Origin: Meloidogyne chitwoodi
Lineage: Eukaryota; Nematoda; Chromadorea; Rhabditida; Meloidogynidae
Assembly (NCBI GenBank): GCA_015183035.1
Contig: JACZZP010000014.1
Span: 2,232,001 to 2,296,000, forward strand
Length of the DNA: 64,000 nt
Reading direction: 5' to 3'
Part shown: in pieces, positions 25,555 through 37,513 of the stretch
How the letters are laid out: every line of letters starts with the position of its first letter
Position numbering within the stretch: the stretch's first letter is position 1
Program-made: the position numbers and the translations under genes
Notes under the pieces: model-generated
What the model was told of the DNA's origin: nothing
Databases searched by the model: none
The model's input: only the letters and a program-made list of their open reading frames with translations

Positions 25555-27919
25555 TGGAATTGGAAGAATAGAAAACTAAAAATAAGCGGCAAAACATTTC
25601 AATAAAATATGGGAAATGAATGAAACAACGGGGTAATTGACAGACAGCATTTATTCGCACGGAAATCATTTTGATGACCATAGAGGGGGAGAGTATTAAA
25701 AAAATTATAGGTGTGGATTGGGAATGGTTTAATTGATTTGCGGCGATTGATTGTTAAATTTAATGCCGTAAAATGTCTATTTTCATGCAAACAATATTTT
25801 ATTATTCGAAAGATTTACTGAATTGCCCCAACCTATACAACCCATTTATGGCCCATAAACAAAAAGAGATGCGCAGACAATAAATAAATGTTGACTTCGA
25901 TTTATGAAGTTGATGGTGGAAAAGTGGGGGGTTTCGATGAAAAGAATAGGAAATGGATAGGTTTGATGAGGGAAACAAGAGGGATGGATGACTGTTTGAT
26001 TTCGAACCGAACTCCGCCCTACAAGTGGCTGGAAAAGAAATGGTGAAATGTGGAATCTAACATTGAATAGTGGAGAAAATAAAGAAACGCCCTTAATTGC
26101 AATTGGATGATATATTAGTAAAAGGAACAAGGTGCTCTGACTGAGTCCGCGTTTAGTTTTCACACCTAATTGAGGTCCTATCTCTAAAACACTATTTTCA
26201 ATGATAATCTTAAACATATTTTCCTTTCTACATGTTTAATTCAATTTTTCATTTTCTTCTTAATTTATTAGATTTTAGAGCATTTTTCGAAAACTAATCC
26301 TTTTTGAGAGAATATAAATTAAAGAAGAATAATAAACCTGATTTTTTGTCCTTCTAAAAATGTCAAAGTGCTTATCAGCATTCTATTTCGGGCACGAATT
26401 ACAAAGAATAAAATTGTGTCGCATGGCATAGCGCGCTATCTCAAAGCCAATTATGTATTTTGATGTAATCGCACTTTTTGGAGATGAAAAGATTGGCCAA
26501 CTTAAAAAGAAAAATTTAAAAAGTGTTAGGTGCTGAAGGTGTAAGTTAACCCTATAAAATCTAACTGAACTTGCCGCTTTTTTGAGGAAAAATTTTACAT
26601 TATTTTGTTATGATTTTTAGTTGAAAATATTTACATACTGTTTGAGCTTGCATGTTTTTCCGCAAACATTTTTTATTCAAAGGTGTTTTTCATTAATCCG
26701 AATTTGGTTTTAATCTTTCTCATCTCTTAATCCTTTGAACGGCCAAACAAACAAAATTTATGTTTTTTATACGAAGATTTCTTTTTCATTTTTTCGTTCC
26801 GACCCTTTTGTAGATCAAGGAATTTTCTGTTAGCTCAAAAACTTTAACATGTAAAGGGATTAAAAAGATGAAAATGGCCTAGAGCAATATTTTCTTATTA
26901 GAATTAATGGTGTGAAAAGAATAAAACGAAATGATTTATTTAATCAATTTGGTTTTTTTGCGGGAATACAAAAAAAGAGTAAATATTTTGAGTAAAACAT
27001 CCATTCTGAGGAGAAAATTCTAATGAGGTGAAAGGAGAGTGATGGAATTAATACGAAAGAAATGAGCGATCCCTAAAATTTGATGAGAGGGAATAATATG
27101 AGTACTGGTATAATAAGCAGCGGTTTGTGTGTGGCCAACTATCTAACATATTTTTAAGGCTTTTTCCTGTCTTCATCATTTTTAGATCGATTTCCCGCAT
27201 TCTTTTTCAAATCTTAAAATGTCACTTCTATGCAGCAGAACTGCGCAGAATAATAACTGGCCATTAAATGACAGCAAATTTCATAAGGGTCACCACCAAA
27301 TCAGTTTGATTAATTTACTAAATTGTTTCATTACTTCTGAATTTAGTCATATAAATGATAGAACCAAAACTTTAAAATTTATCTTCCCTTAGATCTTTAA
27401 GAACGAAAAATTTAAGCTTATTTAGAACTTTTTTTGTCTAAAAAGAAACATCTCCAACTGCCACGCTCAATCTGACTAACATAAATAAAAATATCGCAGT
27501 CCCTGTTCGACCATGATACGGTGGTATGATACGGAAGGAGGCGGTTGGAACAAGGAAAATTCGGCGTTGGCAAACAAGTGGAAGAAAAGAAGAACATAAA
27601 AACGTGCTCATTCGCATTTCTTTTTTTATGCACGGACGCCAATGGAAAAGTTGTTGGAAGGAAGGCGAGGAAGAAATTCAACGTTAAAGGGAAATTAGGG
27701 AGTGCTAGAAGGAATGCCCCTCTTCCTCAGAGATTCTTTCCCATATGCTAGCCAGTAAAAAGTCGTAAATGGAGAGGTGAAAGAGACACCGCGGCCAAAA
27801 TACTGGCGATTTAATAGTAAAAAATATTTTATATTTTCTTTTATTTTTGAATATCAGATAAAATTTGAGTTTACAAACATTTGTTGTTGAGTCTTGAGAT
27901 CTAATATAAACACTAAAAA
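25555..27919. promoter_or_regulatory. Long upstream region of the Hox gene
   Basis: About 2.4 kb without a supported gene separates the Hox start from the next features. Long upstream DNA is usual for Hox control. I see no perfect miRNA seed, repeat array or exon chain. Open frames here on either strand lack protein similarity. Confidence 0.35.
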
Positions 27920-28160
27920 TCATTCGGTATGTTCATAGTATAAAATTAGCCCAAGACTCGATCTAATTCGCCCGCGGCACCCGAAATATTCGTTATTTAA
28001 TGAATACGTACCTTGGCTTTTCCTAGAATATTTAAGAACACCAGATCTTGAGCGCCGATGTTGTCGATAATCCATTTCAATCAGATGTGCCTTTTCATTC
28101 GAATAATTGACCATAACTAACCTTGCATATAGGCAGATAAGAAACGCTAGCACACTAAAC
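27920..28160 (-). CDS. Possible exon or small secreted-peptide ORF (uncertain)
   Basis: After an acceptor (ttggtttag at about 28153) an open frame begins VLAFLICLYARLVMVNYS, a signal-peptide-like hydrophobic run. It continues through RQHRRSRSGVLKYSRKSQG, rich in basic pairs, to a stop near 27920. A possible donor (gtacgt) follows KYSRKSQ. There is no ATG at the hydrophobic start, so a first exon upstream would be needed. A processed peptide precursor is one reading; chance is another. Confidence 0.25.
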
Positions 28161-28269
28161 CAAAAAAATTAGAGGACTCAGAGGTCACACACCTGCAATT
28201 TTCGTTTTTTTTTCATTAAAAGGTTTTATTACAATTACGTTACTTTTGGTTTTTATTGACGCCAAATGC

Positions 28270-28425
28270 ATGATGAAACCAGGAACGAGAAATTGTTCAC
28301 TAAAATTAATTTTGGTTGATTATATTTGGAAAACTAAGAATCCGATCAGACTAATATTTGCTTTTCGTGGACGTAAGCCAGAGCCAGAATTTGTGGAAAG
28401 ATTGCACAAGGAGCTGAAAAAGTAA
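28270..28425 (+). CDS. Short ORF of 51 residues, unknown
   Basis: The ORF reads MMKPGTRNCSLKLILVDYIW through FAFRGRKPEPEFVERLHKEL to a TAA. The frame is also open upstream into a hydrophobic stretch (GFITITLLLVFIDA), which would make a signal-anchor if an upstream exon supplies the start. Composition looks protein-like (charged amphipathic end), but I recognise no family. It faces the minus-strand gene ending at 28767. Confidence 0.35.
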   Translation: MMKPGTRNCSLKLILVDYIWKTKNPIRLIFAFRGRKPEPEFVERLHKELKK

Positions 28426-28766
28426 AAAAATACATCTTGAGCATTCTTCCATAACAAAATACATCTAACGACAACAATAAACAAATGATTTTTAAAATGA
28501 TATCATAGCTTTTATGAGACTACAAGTATAAACATTTATGTTTTATTTAACCCTTTAATGAATTAGAAGAATTAGAAGCAGTCCAGGGGAAAGAAGGTAA
28601 TAAAACACGACTTTATAGTTTTTTCCTTTTTATGAGAATGAGAAAATTATTTAATAGTGTGTAAAAAGAATTAAGTGTTCAGCAAAACCTTTTATCCTAC
28701 TAGGAAAATAATCAAACAAAATTAAACCTTAAATCCAAGTATAATCAAAAAAAAACATGTCAAAAT

Positions 28767-29150
28767 TTATGAAACGGTTGAGCGATCTTGCATTGCTTTC
28801 ATTCTTGCATATGGTGAGTGTAAAGATTGAAGTTCAGTCTCCAAAAATGCAGATCTTACTCTGTCCTCGTCTGGTTTGTAATATTCCAAATGAGTCATAA
28901 CCCAAGTCTCAAGCAAAAAATAAGTAATTTAAATAGATAAAAACCTACAGGATACACCAAAAAGCAAAAAGTCCTCAGCCTTGCAAGAATCCGATGTCGC
29001 GTTGCACGTTCCAACCAGTACCACCTCTTCCTGAAAAAACTTTGACTAAAAATTGTTTAAAAGAGCTTACCAATGTTCTGGCTGCTGCGGCTTGTAACGG
29101 AGACTTGGCTCAACTGTGATCCCAGTTTCCTGTTTTTTAGTTAAACTCAT
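28767..29150 (-). CDS. Small basic protein of about 100 residues, three exons, unknown family
   Basis: Start MSLTKKQETGITVEPSLRYK at 29150; exon 2 contains KRWYWLERATRHRILARLRT followed by FCFLVYP; exon 3 contains TWVMTHLEYYKPDEDRVRSA and ends ARMKAMQDRSTVS. All junctions keep phase with GT-AG. The Trp/Arg-rich start, a single short hydrophobic stretch and a charged C-terminus resemble small accessory subunits of mitochondrial complexes, but this is only an impression. It lies about 130 bp downstream of the WIP stop on the same strand, so it may be the second gene of an operon. Confidence 0.65.
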
Positions 29151-29282
29151 CTGACTTAACAAAACATTTATTAATTTATATATTTAAATTAAAAAGAATA
29201 TTAGACAAGAAAATTAACATGTGAAAGAAGATAAAATTCACAATAATATAAAATTTAAGCATGTATATGTAATATATGTATA

Positions 29283-30561
29283 TTAAGTCAATTGTTGATG
29301 TCTTTTTCCTGAAACACCATAATCCTTTACGAAACCAATAAACCTGAATGAATAATTTATTCAAAAAAATTTAAAAAATAAATGCCTGGGTGGTGGAGGT
29401 AATTCCGAAATCGGAACAAAATGGAATCTCTGCTCCAGTGATTCCTGACAAGATGATACTCTAGGAGGCGGTCGTGGTGCTTCAAGTACCATTGAAACCT
29501 TAATAAAATATAAGATATATGCGGAAGAAAACAAAGAAACCTTATTGGATAAATTGTTTTGAAATTGAATCTGAGTTTGTGTCATAGGATTAAGAGTTGA
29601 CGGTATATTGTTTGGTTTCGAAGTTGGTGGAGGAGGTGGTGGCGCGCCTGGCCTTTTGATTGGGGCTGGATTCGCTGTTGGTTTTTTAATTTCCTATAAA
29701 TTTTTAAATATATTTATGAGTTAAAAATAACCTCATTGCTCTCGCTACGACGCAATCCGCCATGATTATCCGAGATTGGCTGCGCTTTTACAGGACGTAA
29801 TGTTTGGAACTGAGAATGTTGAGAACTAGGCATTCTACATTTTTGGAAATCAAATTGCCCAATAGTCGAATTATGCTTCAAAACTTTTGCTGGAAGAGGC
29901 GGTGGAAGTGATGGAGTTGAAGAAGTTGTTTGCATTGCGTTTCTGAATATATGTATTACAGAGAAACAAAAAAAAAAATTAATTTTCAATGAATCAATTG
30001 ACAAAAATTCAAACACTGAAGTTTAAAGATTATAAATTCTTCAAAAAAGCCACACGATTGTCAAATAGAAATTCTTAAGTTACCTATTTTTCAAAACAGT
30101 TAATGAAGGCACGATGTTTGCAGTTTTCAAAGAAATTTGTAAATCTTCCTTTTCATCGACAAATTTAATTTCTGCCATAGTCGGTGCCTCATCAGATATC
30201 AAGGGAGTAGCAGTCAAATTAGATGATTTTTGGAATTTAACATCACTGGGCTTCCGAGGAACTCCGGCCGAAAATAAAGCGCTCAGACTCACATTTATCG
30301 ATGCAGTCTTAGGCACTGCTTGTGCTTTCTGTCGACTTTCATCAGTTTTAACTTAAATTAAATAAAGTAAGTGTATATTATATGTTAATCAAAACCTCCT
30401 CCAATTGTTGGAGCAGAACGGTCGTTTGTAACAGTTTTCTTAAGACGGGCTCCATGATGTATTTCATTCAAAAGTGCTGTTCTGTTCTCCGTCATTTTAG
30501 GTTTTTGATTTGTGTTGCTTGAAAGTACAGGAGGAGGTGGTGGTGGCGGAGGAACCGGCAT
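29283..30561 (-). CDS. WASP-interacting protein (WIP/verprolin)
   Basis: WIP binds actin through a WH2 motif and stabilises WASP, controlling branched actin assembly. The start [12 protein letters not shown] and the following RTALLNEIHHGARLKKTVTN form the verprolin poly-Pro plus WH2 signature (LKKTVTNDRSAP). The middle is disordered and proline-rich (PSLPPPLPAKV, RPGAPPPPPP). RFHFVPISELPPPP near 29400 matches the C-terminal WASP-binding motif. Exons are about 30561-30395, 30353-30080, 29945-29732, 29690-29544, 29500-29382 and 29343-29283. The last junction appears to use a GC donor (ccag/gcattt), giving RFIGFVKDYGVSGKRHQQLT at the end; without it the protein would stop at about 29361. Confidence 0.9.
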
Positions 30562-31214
30562 TTAGAATATTCAATACTTATAATCAATTTGAATTTCGAT
30601 TAAAAAATTTCTTATAGAAGTTTGGGCATCAAACTAGATGTTGAATGAATTAAATTCTGCTATTTATATGCGTTTTTAATGTTTTCCAGGATAGGAATTC
30701 AAATCTTTTCCTGAAAAAACTACAAAATATAACAAATACTGTTTTTCTGGAAATGCGATACAATCGATTGCTTCAGAATATTGCAGACTCTACTCAAAAT
30801 TTTGTCTTTTCTGCACAAATTTGAATTTTAGCGAAATATAAACATAACGCCAAAAAAGAGAGATAGTGTTAATTAGGCATTTTCATGAATCAGAGAAAGT
30901 TTTTGTTTTTCAATTTTTCAACACCGGTGTTGTTTTTGTCTGTGTTTTGTTTGTTTTATTGTTGTTTTTATTGTTTTTTGTATATTTTACACGAGTCTTA
31001 TTATCCCGTCCCGCGCGTGCTGCTAAAATTAAAAAAAAAACTAAATTTTCAAATAAAAAACTTTACATTTTTCTAAACTTTTTTCTTTTAAAGTGAGGCA
31101 GTTCTCGTCAACAACTGGCCTGCTGTATAGTTTTTTAATTCTATTTATTTTTTTTATTATTTTTTATTGTTTTTAATTTTATGAGTTGTAGATGCGTCAA
31201 CATGATTCGACTAC
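30562..31214. other. Intergenic, WIP promoter side
   Basis: About 650 bp between divergent genes (WIP minus, orphan plus). It contains aacataacgcca at about 30841, a short motif also present in SMAD and tir-1 introns. No gene is seen. Confidence 0.35.
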
Positions 31215-32257
31215 ATGTTGGCCTTGTTCTCTGGATGTGTCCTTGTTCTCGCCTACATGGTTTATTTTAATTTTTTGTTTTTTATCGTTTTTCGTTCAGG
31301 ATCTTCAACATGGCACGACTGGTGAATTAGGCTCGTTTGAATCGTTTAAACAACGTGCTTTTCAGGATGCTCTTCATGGATGGAACGATGCTCTCATGGT
31401 TCAACTTCTCCAATTGGCCTCAGGTTTTTTTAATTTTTGTGTTTTTTATGTTTTTTATCTTCAGAAGGACGCCCTCAACATGTTCAATGGAGCCGTGTGT
31501 TCACCGGAGCAGTCAAGGACGATGGGAGGATGGTTTATTTTGTTTATTTTTTTAACAGCTTAAGTGTTCGTCTACTGCTGCTGATGGTGCTCATCTACAT
31601 CTGCTGGTGTCTACTGAGAGGCGAAATGGGTGCTGTGGTCAACTCAACATGGTTTAATTTTACTTTTTTTTGAATTTTTTACCAATCTTTCGTTAAGGAT
31701 TATCAACATCTCCAATTGGTAAATTTGACGCCTTCTTTTGAATGTTTCTAAACTTGGTCTCTTCAGGATGCCCTACATCGAACCATGGATGGATGTGCTC
31801 CACACAGGACGATGTTCTCCTGGTTTATTTTTTGGGTTTAGGGGGGGTCTTCTTTTTTAGGCAGTTTCGTCGATGGCTGATGGTGCTCTTTACGTCTACT
31901 CTGGTGCGTCAACTTCTCCACCTGTTTTGTTTTTTAATAATATTTTCCTTTTTTCAGCTGATGTGCCCTGAGTCTACTTGGACATGGAGAATATGTTGGT
32001 GGGTCTGCTCTACAACCCAACTTGTAAGTTTAGAAAAAATTAAAAAAATGCAAGCTAAAAAATGCAAAGCGCTCGAATTCCCCATTCCTTCCTTTCCGTT
32101 ATTCGTTCATTTTTCATTCGTTTTTCTTTTCATTTTCTTCACTTGTTTAAATTTCAACTTTTTTGTACAGCTTTTCTAGATTGGATCGACTTCTGCATGG
32201 ATAAACTTTGTAAGCAAAGATGGGAAGAAAGATGGACTGCAACTTCAATTGAAGCAA
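31215..32257 (+). CDS. Orphan multi-exon gene with possible signal peptide
   Basis: Seven or so short GC-richer exons alternate with T-rich introns of very similar sequence (most start gtttatttt or gttttt and end ttcag or taag). In one consistent frame the start is MLALFSGCVLVLAYM (signal-peptide-like). It is followed by DLQHGTTGELGSFESFKQRA, then QDALHGWNDALMVQLLQLAS, then EGRPQHVQWSRVFTGAVKDD. Later exons are less certain because two frames stay open. The exon DNA repeats itself: gatggtgctc(a/t)t... and aac(a/t)tctccaattgg occur twice, as does ttcaggatgc(t/c)ct(t/a)cat. The family is not recognised; a secreted nematode protein is a reasonable guess. Confidence 0.4.
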
Positions 32258-32578
32258 TAGGTTAGCGTTTTCAGAATAATTTTTGTGTAAAAAAAGCTGG
32301 AGGAACATGACAATTTTCTGGCTGTCAAATTTTCGATCGAAAGAAGTACACTTTTTTAAAAAAATTTCATTTTGGCATAATGTTTATTAAGATATTTTGT
32401 CTTTATGCTATTTCTTTTAGAGAAAGAGAGTCTAGCTGTTGGCCTGTAACCGTGTTTTATTTCTCTTCTTTCACTGTTACATATAGATGATAGAATATGG
32501 TCCCTTTTTATTTTAAGCTTATTATTTCGGCATCTCAAGGATCCTATTAATTTTTTAAGAATAACTTTTTATTTAGTT

Positions 32579-33642
32579 ATGAATTTGCAGTTACGCTCAA
32601 AAGTTATAAAAGATTTAAAAGATGGAAATTCTTACTGCACCGTCTGTTCTTTACAATTTAAAACGAAGGTTAATTTAATTTGATGGGCGATGAAAACATT
32701 TTTAGGTACTCATAGCACATCTTAATAGCAGAAGGCATCGCGAAGCTTTAATAAAACCGAAGGATGATTCTCATACTGCAGTTAAACGGAAGATATGTGG
32801 GATCAGTGAATCTCCAATATATGATGATGTTGCAGCTAATTTTTTCACAATTAAAAAGTCAAGAAATGGTATTTTATAATATTTATAGTTACAATAAATG
32901 ATCGGTACATTTTTGCAAAATCATATATTAGACCTTTTTATGACAATTCAAACGATGTTCTACGATTTTATAAATATCACTTTTGACCGGTTAATGGCTT
33001 TGAGCATCGCTTCAGATATTCTATTTCTCATTGATTACTTTTCTTTAACTTTTCTTTTTTTATTGTTTTTATATTTTTAAATGTATCCCATTTAGTTCAG
33101 GAAGACAATAACATCGTGAAACAAACTGATGCTGAACAGCAAAATTTGGCAGAAAATGAGAATCATCTACGTTTACTTGGAGAACATAAAATTATCGAAG
33201 GTCTTCCCCGTGGATTCTTTGATGATGACGGAATGAACAATAGAGTTATTTTATTTTTGTTAAATTAATCATCAAATTTAGGTTCGTGAAACCGTTGAGA
33301 AACAGAAACAAATCAATTCCGAGTTAGATCGATTTTACAAAGAAGTTGAAGAGATTGACGAGCAAAAAGATGAAGAGCAAAGCGTCATGGTCTGTATCTT
33401 TTTTATTTTTACTTTTTGCATTTTAGATGGGACATTCAACTTCTGAGAATGACATTGAACTAATAGACGAACAGATTGAACGATGGAAAACTATAAATGA
33501 ACTCGAGAAAAAGAAGGAGTCAGTTATTGAATTTGTCTCACAATCAGAAAAATCTGAACATGTTCCAAATTTTGATCCAGTAGATGATATCGAACAAGAT
33601 TTTAATTTTGACTCTATTGATTGGAGAACGAAAAATTTATAA
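32579..33642 (+). CDS. ZNF830-like zinc-finger protein
   Basis: ZNF830/CCDC16 is a nuclear single C2H2 protein linked to pre-mRNA splicing. Start MNLQLRSKVIKDLKDGNSYC; the finger YCTVCSLQFKTKVLIAHLNS continues to a His pair (HLNSRRH). The family landmark GLPRGFFDDDGMNNR is followed by a coiled-coil with NSELDRFYKEVEEIDEQKDE, LIDEQIERWKTINELEKKKE and the C-terminal FDSIDWRTKNL, all of which match the ZNF830 layout. Four to five short introns. Its stop is only 94 bp from the ATG of the next gene (AIF) on the same strand, suggesting an operon. Confidence 0.88.
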
Positions 33643-33736
33643 ATGCTTTTTAAATCCTTTTTAATTTTACATTTATTTTCTTGTAAATGAAAATACTTCT
33701 ATTATCAATGTAGCTGTTACTAATTTTTCAGTGTTT

Positions 33737-35696
33737 ATGGATTTTTTTAGAAGGTTGGTACACAACGTGAATAAACAACGTTTAAATTTGATTCCATATT
33801 TACTTATTGGAGGAGGTTGTATTTAAATACGATAAATCAAACATTATCGGTTAAGGAACTGCTAGTTACTATGCTTCACTAACTATTAGAGCAAGGGATC
33901 CTGACGCGAAAATCCTGATCATCACTGACGAAGAGGAGAGTCCTTATCGACGTTCTGTTCTTTCTAAGGGTATGCTTTTTATAAAAAATTTAAACAAAAT
34001 TTCAGAGGCTTGGTGGTATGGCGACGACAAGACTGCTGAAAGCTTGTCCTTCAAGAGTCCGAACAGTGAAAAACGGCGATACATTTGTTATGAGGCCGAT
34101 GGTTTTTATCTAATGCCTGAAGATCTCGATAAATGGAAGCACGGAGGAGTTGCACTTATGTGTGGAGCAAAGGCTGAAAAGATTGATTCTGAACATAATT
34201 TTGTTCAACTATATGATGGACGAAAAATCGAATTTGGAAAGTGTCTTATTGCAACCGGTCGAATTGATTTATTTTACGGTTAATATTATTTATTTTAGGT
34301 AGTAGTCCTCATCACAAGAAGCTTTTGGATGAAAATGCGGAACTAAAGCAGAATATTTCAGTGATACATGACGTTAGTTTTTTCTTAATGATAAAACTTT
34401 TTATTAGATTGAAGATTACCGAAGATTGCATTCAAAGCTAGAAGAATTGTCAAATTCCACGGATAATGAAGCTTCGACGAGTAATTCGTTCAAAAATGTT
34501 GTTATACTAGGTGGTGGTATTCTTGGGACGGAGTTAGCTTACTCGCTTAATAGACGCTATGTTCGAGGAAAGCAATCAAAATTAAAGATATTTCAGTTGG
34601 TCAGTGAACAAGGTATTAAAATTAAGTAAAAGGATAAGAAGTTTTGTTAGGATCTTTAAAGTAATCTTTCAGGCATTCTTGATGATATTTTGCCTCGTTC
34701 ACTGAGTGATTACTGCACACAAACACTTCTTTCTCAAGGAGTAAACATTTTGTTGAACACACACGTTGATTCGTTTTCTTCTTACGTACAATTAGAGAAA
34801 AATGATAACAGAATACGTCTAAAAATCAAGCAAAAAAACGGAGATTCGTCGAATATTAAGTCTTTTGATAATGTAAATGAATTGGTGTGTGACCATCTAA
34901 TTCTTACTTCTGGCGCTTCTCCATCAATTGATATAGCACTAAATTCTGGGATTGAAATAGACAAAGTAAGCAGAAGTATATTTGTCTATCATAAAAATGT
35001 ATTCCATTTAGGAACAAGGCGGAATAGTTGCCGATGAATTTATGCATGTTCGTGGAGATGTCTGGGCAGCCGGTGATGTTTGTTCATTTTATGACAAAAT
35101 TTTGGGCTACCAAAGACGGTGTACGCATTGGCTTCACGCACAAATAACTGGTCGAATCGCAGGTGAGAATATGACTTCTGGAAATAAAACTTACATTCAT
35201 CAGGTAACATTTTTATTCTTGTCAGAACGTTTGTTTATGTTTAGGGGTCATTCATGTCAATGTTGGGACCTAATGCACACTTTTGTGGAATTGGAGATAT
35301 AAATCCAAAGAAATTTAATACCACAACAATTTATGCTTCAGATGAAACTGATCAGGATTCGACTAACGATGAGGTTATCTTCGATGAAAATTAATTCATC
35401 TTGTCAAACCTAATCTTTTTATAAAGTTTTAGCCTCGTGCAGTTGTCTTCTATAACGATAGAATAACGAATAAAATAAAGGGAATATTGTTGTTCAACAT
35501 AATGGGGTTTGGAGAAGAAATAGCACGGAAACTCATTCGTGATATGAAACCTATGAAAGAGTTGGTAAAAGAATATTCAAAGCTTTTCGAGTTATGGGAG
35601 GAGGTTGCCGATGATTCTCAGATAAAAGATACTGATAAAGCTGATCTTAATTATTTAAATGACGAAGAATTACAAGCTTATCAGAGAGAAGACTAG
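33737..35696 (+). CDS. Apoptosis-inducing factor, mitochondrial (AIFM1 / WAH-1)
   Basis: AIF is an FAD-dependent NADH oxidoreductase of the mitochondrial intermembrane space that supports respiratory chain assembly and acts in cell death. Visible: start MDFFRRLVHNVNKQRLNLIP, FAD site LIGGGTASYYASLTIRARDP (first G-x-G), SPYRRSVLSKE, FGKCLIATGG, NAD site VVILGGGILGTELAYSL, CDHLILTSGASPSIDIAL, VWAAGDVCSFYD and a C-terminal domain with LFNIMGFGEEIARKLI. It ends AYQRED. The N-terminus is short for AIF, with basic residues that could target mitochondria, and the membrane anchor seen in vertebrate AIF is not obvious. Ends 171 bp before prohibitin-2. Confidence 0.95.
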
Positions 35697-35867
35697 AAAT
35701 CTGTTGAATAATTTATATTTTATCGTGCGATCATTTTTTCATTTTTACATTAAAGTTTATTTATTAATAATATCGTCTAACTTTTGTCAAATCTAAATGT
35801 TTTTTACATTTTGACATATTTTCTACATTTCTCTAAAACTGGCATTAGATTTATTGAGATTTAAGTT

Positions 35868-37346
35868 ATGACTGAATCAGGCAAAGATATTTTTGAAAAA
35901 TTTGTAAAGCGCGGTGGTGGCAAAGGTGCAGGATTGGGTGCTGGAATCCTTGCAGTTGGAGCTGCTAGTGCATATGCTATCTATAATTCCATATATACAG
36001 GTTTTTCTTTGTAATGTTTTTATTTAATTAATATTTTTAGTTGAGGCTGGTCACCGTGCGATAATCTTCAATAGGATTGGTGGTTTGAGCAATGAGATTT
36101 TCAAGGAAGGGCTTCATTTTCGCGTTCCTTGGTTCCAGTATCCTATAATTTATGATATTCGTGCAAGACCAAACCAAATAAGATCACCAACCGGAAGTAT
36201 GTATTAAAAATAGAGTAAACTTGAGCTTTGGTTGATTTTCAAATATTTTTGATATATCGTATCGATTCGCGTTCTTATTAAAAATGGAGCAATTAATTTT
36301 TAAATTGCTCCTTTTTAGTTTAGGTTCTTTATCCAAATATTACATATAAACTTTCAGGTAAGGATTTGCAGATGGTCAACATCGGATTAAGAGTTTTGTC
36401 TCGCCCTGATCCAAATGAATTGCCAAAGATTTATAGAACTCTTGGACTCAATTGGGAAGAGCGTTCGTTTTATTATTTATTGATATTCTTTAATTAAGAA
36501 AAATAAAAATGGGGTCAATGTAACGAACGCTAGGAGCTTTTCTCTATATTTTAGTAGATTACATGTTTTTATCTTTTAGGTGTACTTCCTTCTATTTGTA
36601 ATGAGGTAAATTTGACAAAATATATTAACTATAATCTAATTTTAGGTTCTTAAAGGAGTGGTGGCTAAGTTTAATGCATCGCAACTGATAACGCAACGTC
36701 AACAGGTTTCCATGTTAGTTAGAAAAGGACTCATAGGTAAATTTGTTTTTTAATGTTTATGGATAATATAAACAATTAAGAGCGTGCTTTGGACTTTAAC
36801 CTTATACTGGATGATGTGGCTCTTACCGAGTTGGCTTTTTCTCCGCAATATAGTGCTGCTGTGGAATCAAAACAAGTTGCCGCACAAGAGGCTCAACGTG
36901 CCAGTTTTTATGTGGAAAAAGCTATTCAACAACGTCAGGAAAAGATTGTTCAGGCCGAAGGAGAGGCTCAATCTGCAAAACTGGCAATATAATAATAAGA
37001 ATATTTTAATATTGTTTTTTTAAGCTGGGAGAGTCAATGAAAAATGATCCTGGCTTTCTCAAACTTCGCAAGGTTTTTAATTTAAATTAATTAAGATATT
37101 TATGTAAATGATAATAGTGGAACTTTGAATCATTGCTTTACATTAAGCATATTTAAACATTACTTAAAACGTTTAAAATAATCCTTTAAAATCTTCGTGT
37201 TTTTTAAGATTCGCGCAGCACAGAAAATCTCGAGAGCAATTGCACATTCGTCAAATCGTGTTTTCCTTCCATCTGACGGCTTGTTCTTGAATTTGGCTGA
37301 TGATGAATATCTTGAAATCAAGGCTAAAGTAAATCGAAGCCGCTGA
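35868..37346 (+). CDS. phb-2: Prohibitin-2
   Basis: Prohibitin-2 forms ring complexes with prohibitin-1 in the inner mitochondrial membrane, stabilising membrane proteins and cristae. Start [20 protein letters not shown], then the membrane segment [20 protein letters not shown]. The PHB domain has [80 protein letters not shown], and the coiled coil has [20 protein letters not shown] and [14 protein letters not shown]. It ends KAKVNRSR. Length fits the family. The intron after NWEER starts inside a 10-bp inverted repeat (agcgttcgtt at 36460, aacgaacgct at 36522). Confidence 0.97.
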
Positions 37347-37513
37347 TTAGATATATTTTGACCTTTTGGAAATGATTTACACATTGTTATGTTTTTTATC
37401 TTAAAGATTTTTTAAATTAAATTTTTGCGTTATTTATAATTTTAATTCTGTCATGTTTCAATTCAAATTTTACTTTATTTAAATTATTACTTACAGCCTA
37501 TATATTTTATAGC

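Noticed and set aside
26803..26835. A stretch (gacccttttgtagatcaagg) resembling the miR-10/miR-57 mature sequence, upstream of the Hox gene
   Set aside because: The seed is interrupted by extra T residues and no flanking hairpin arm is visible, so chance similarity is likelier.
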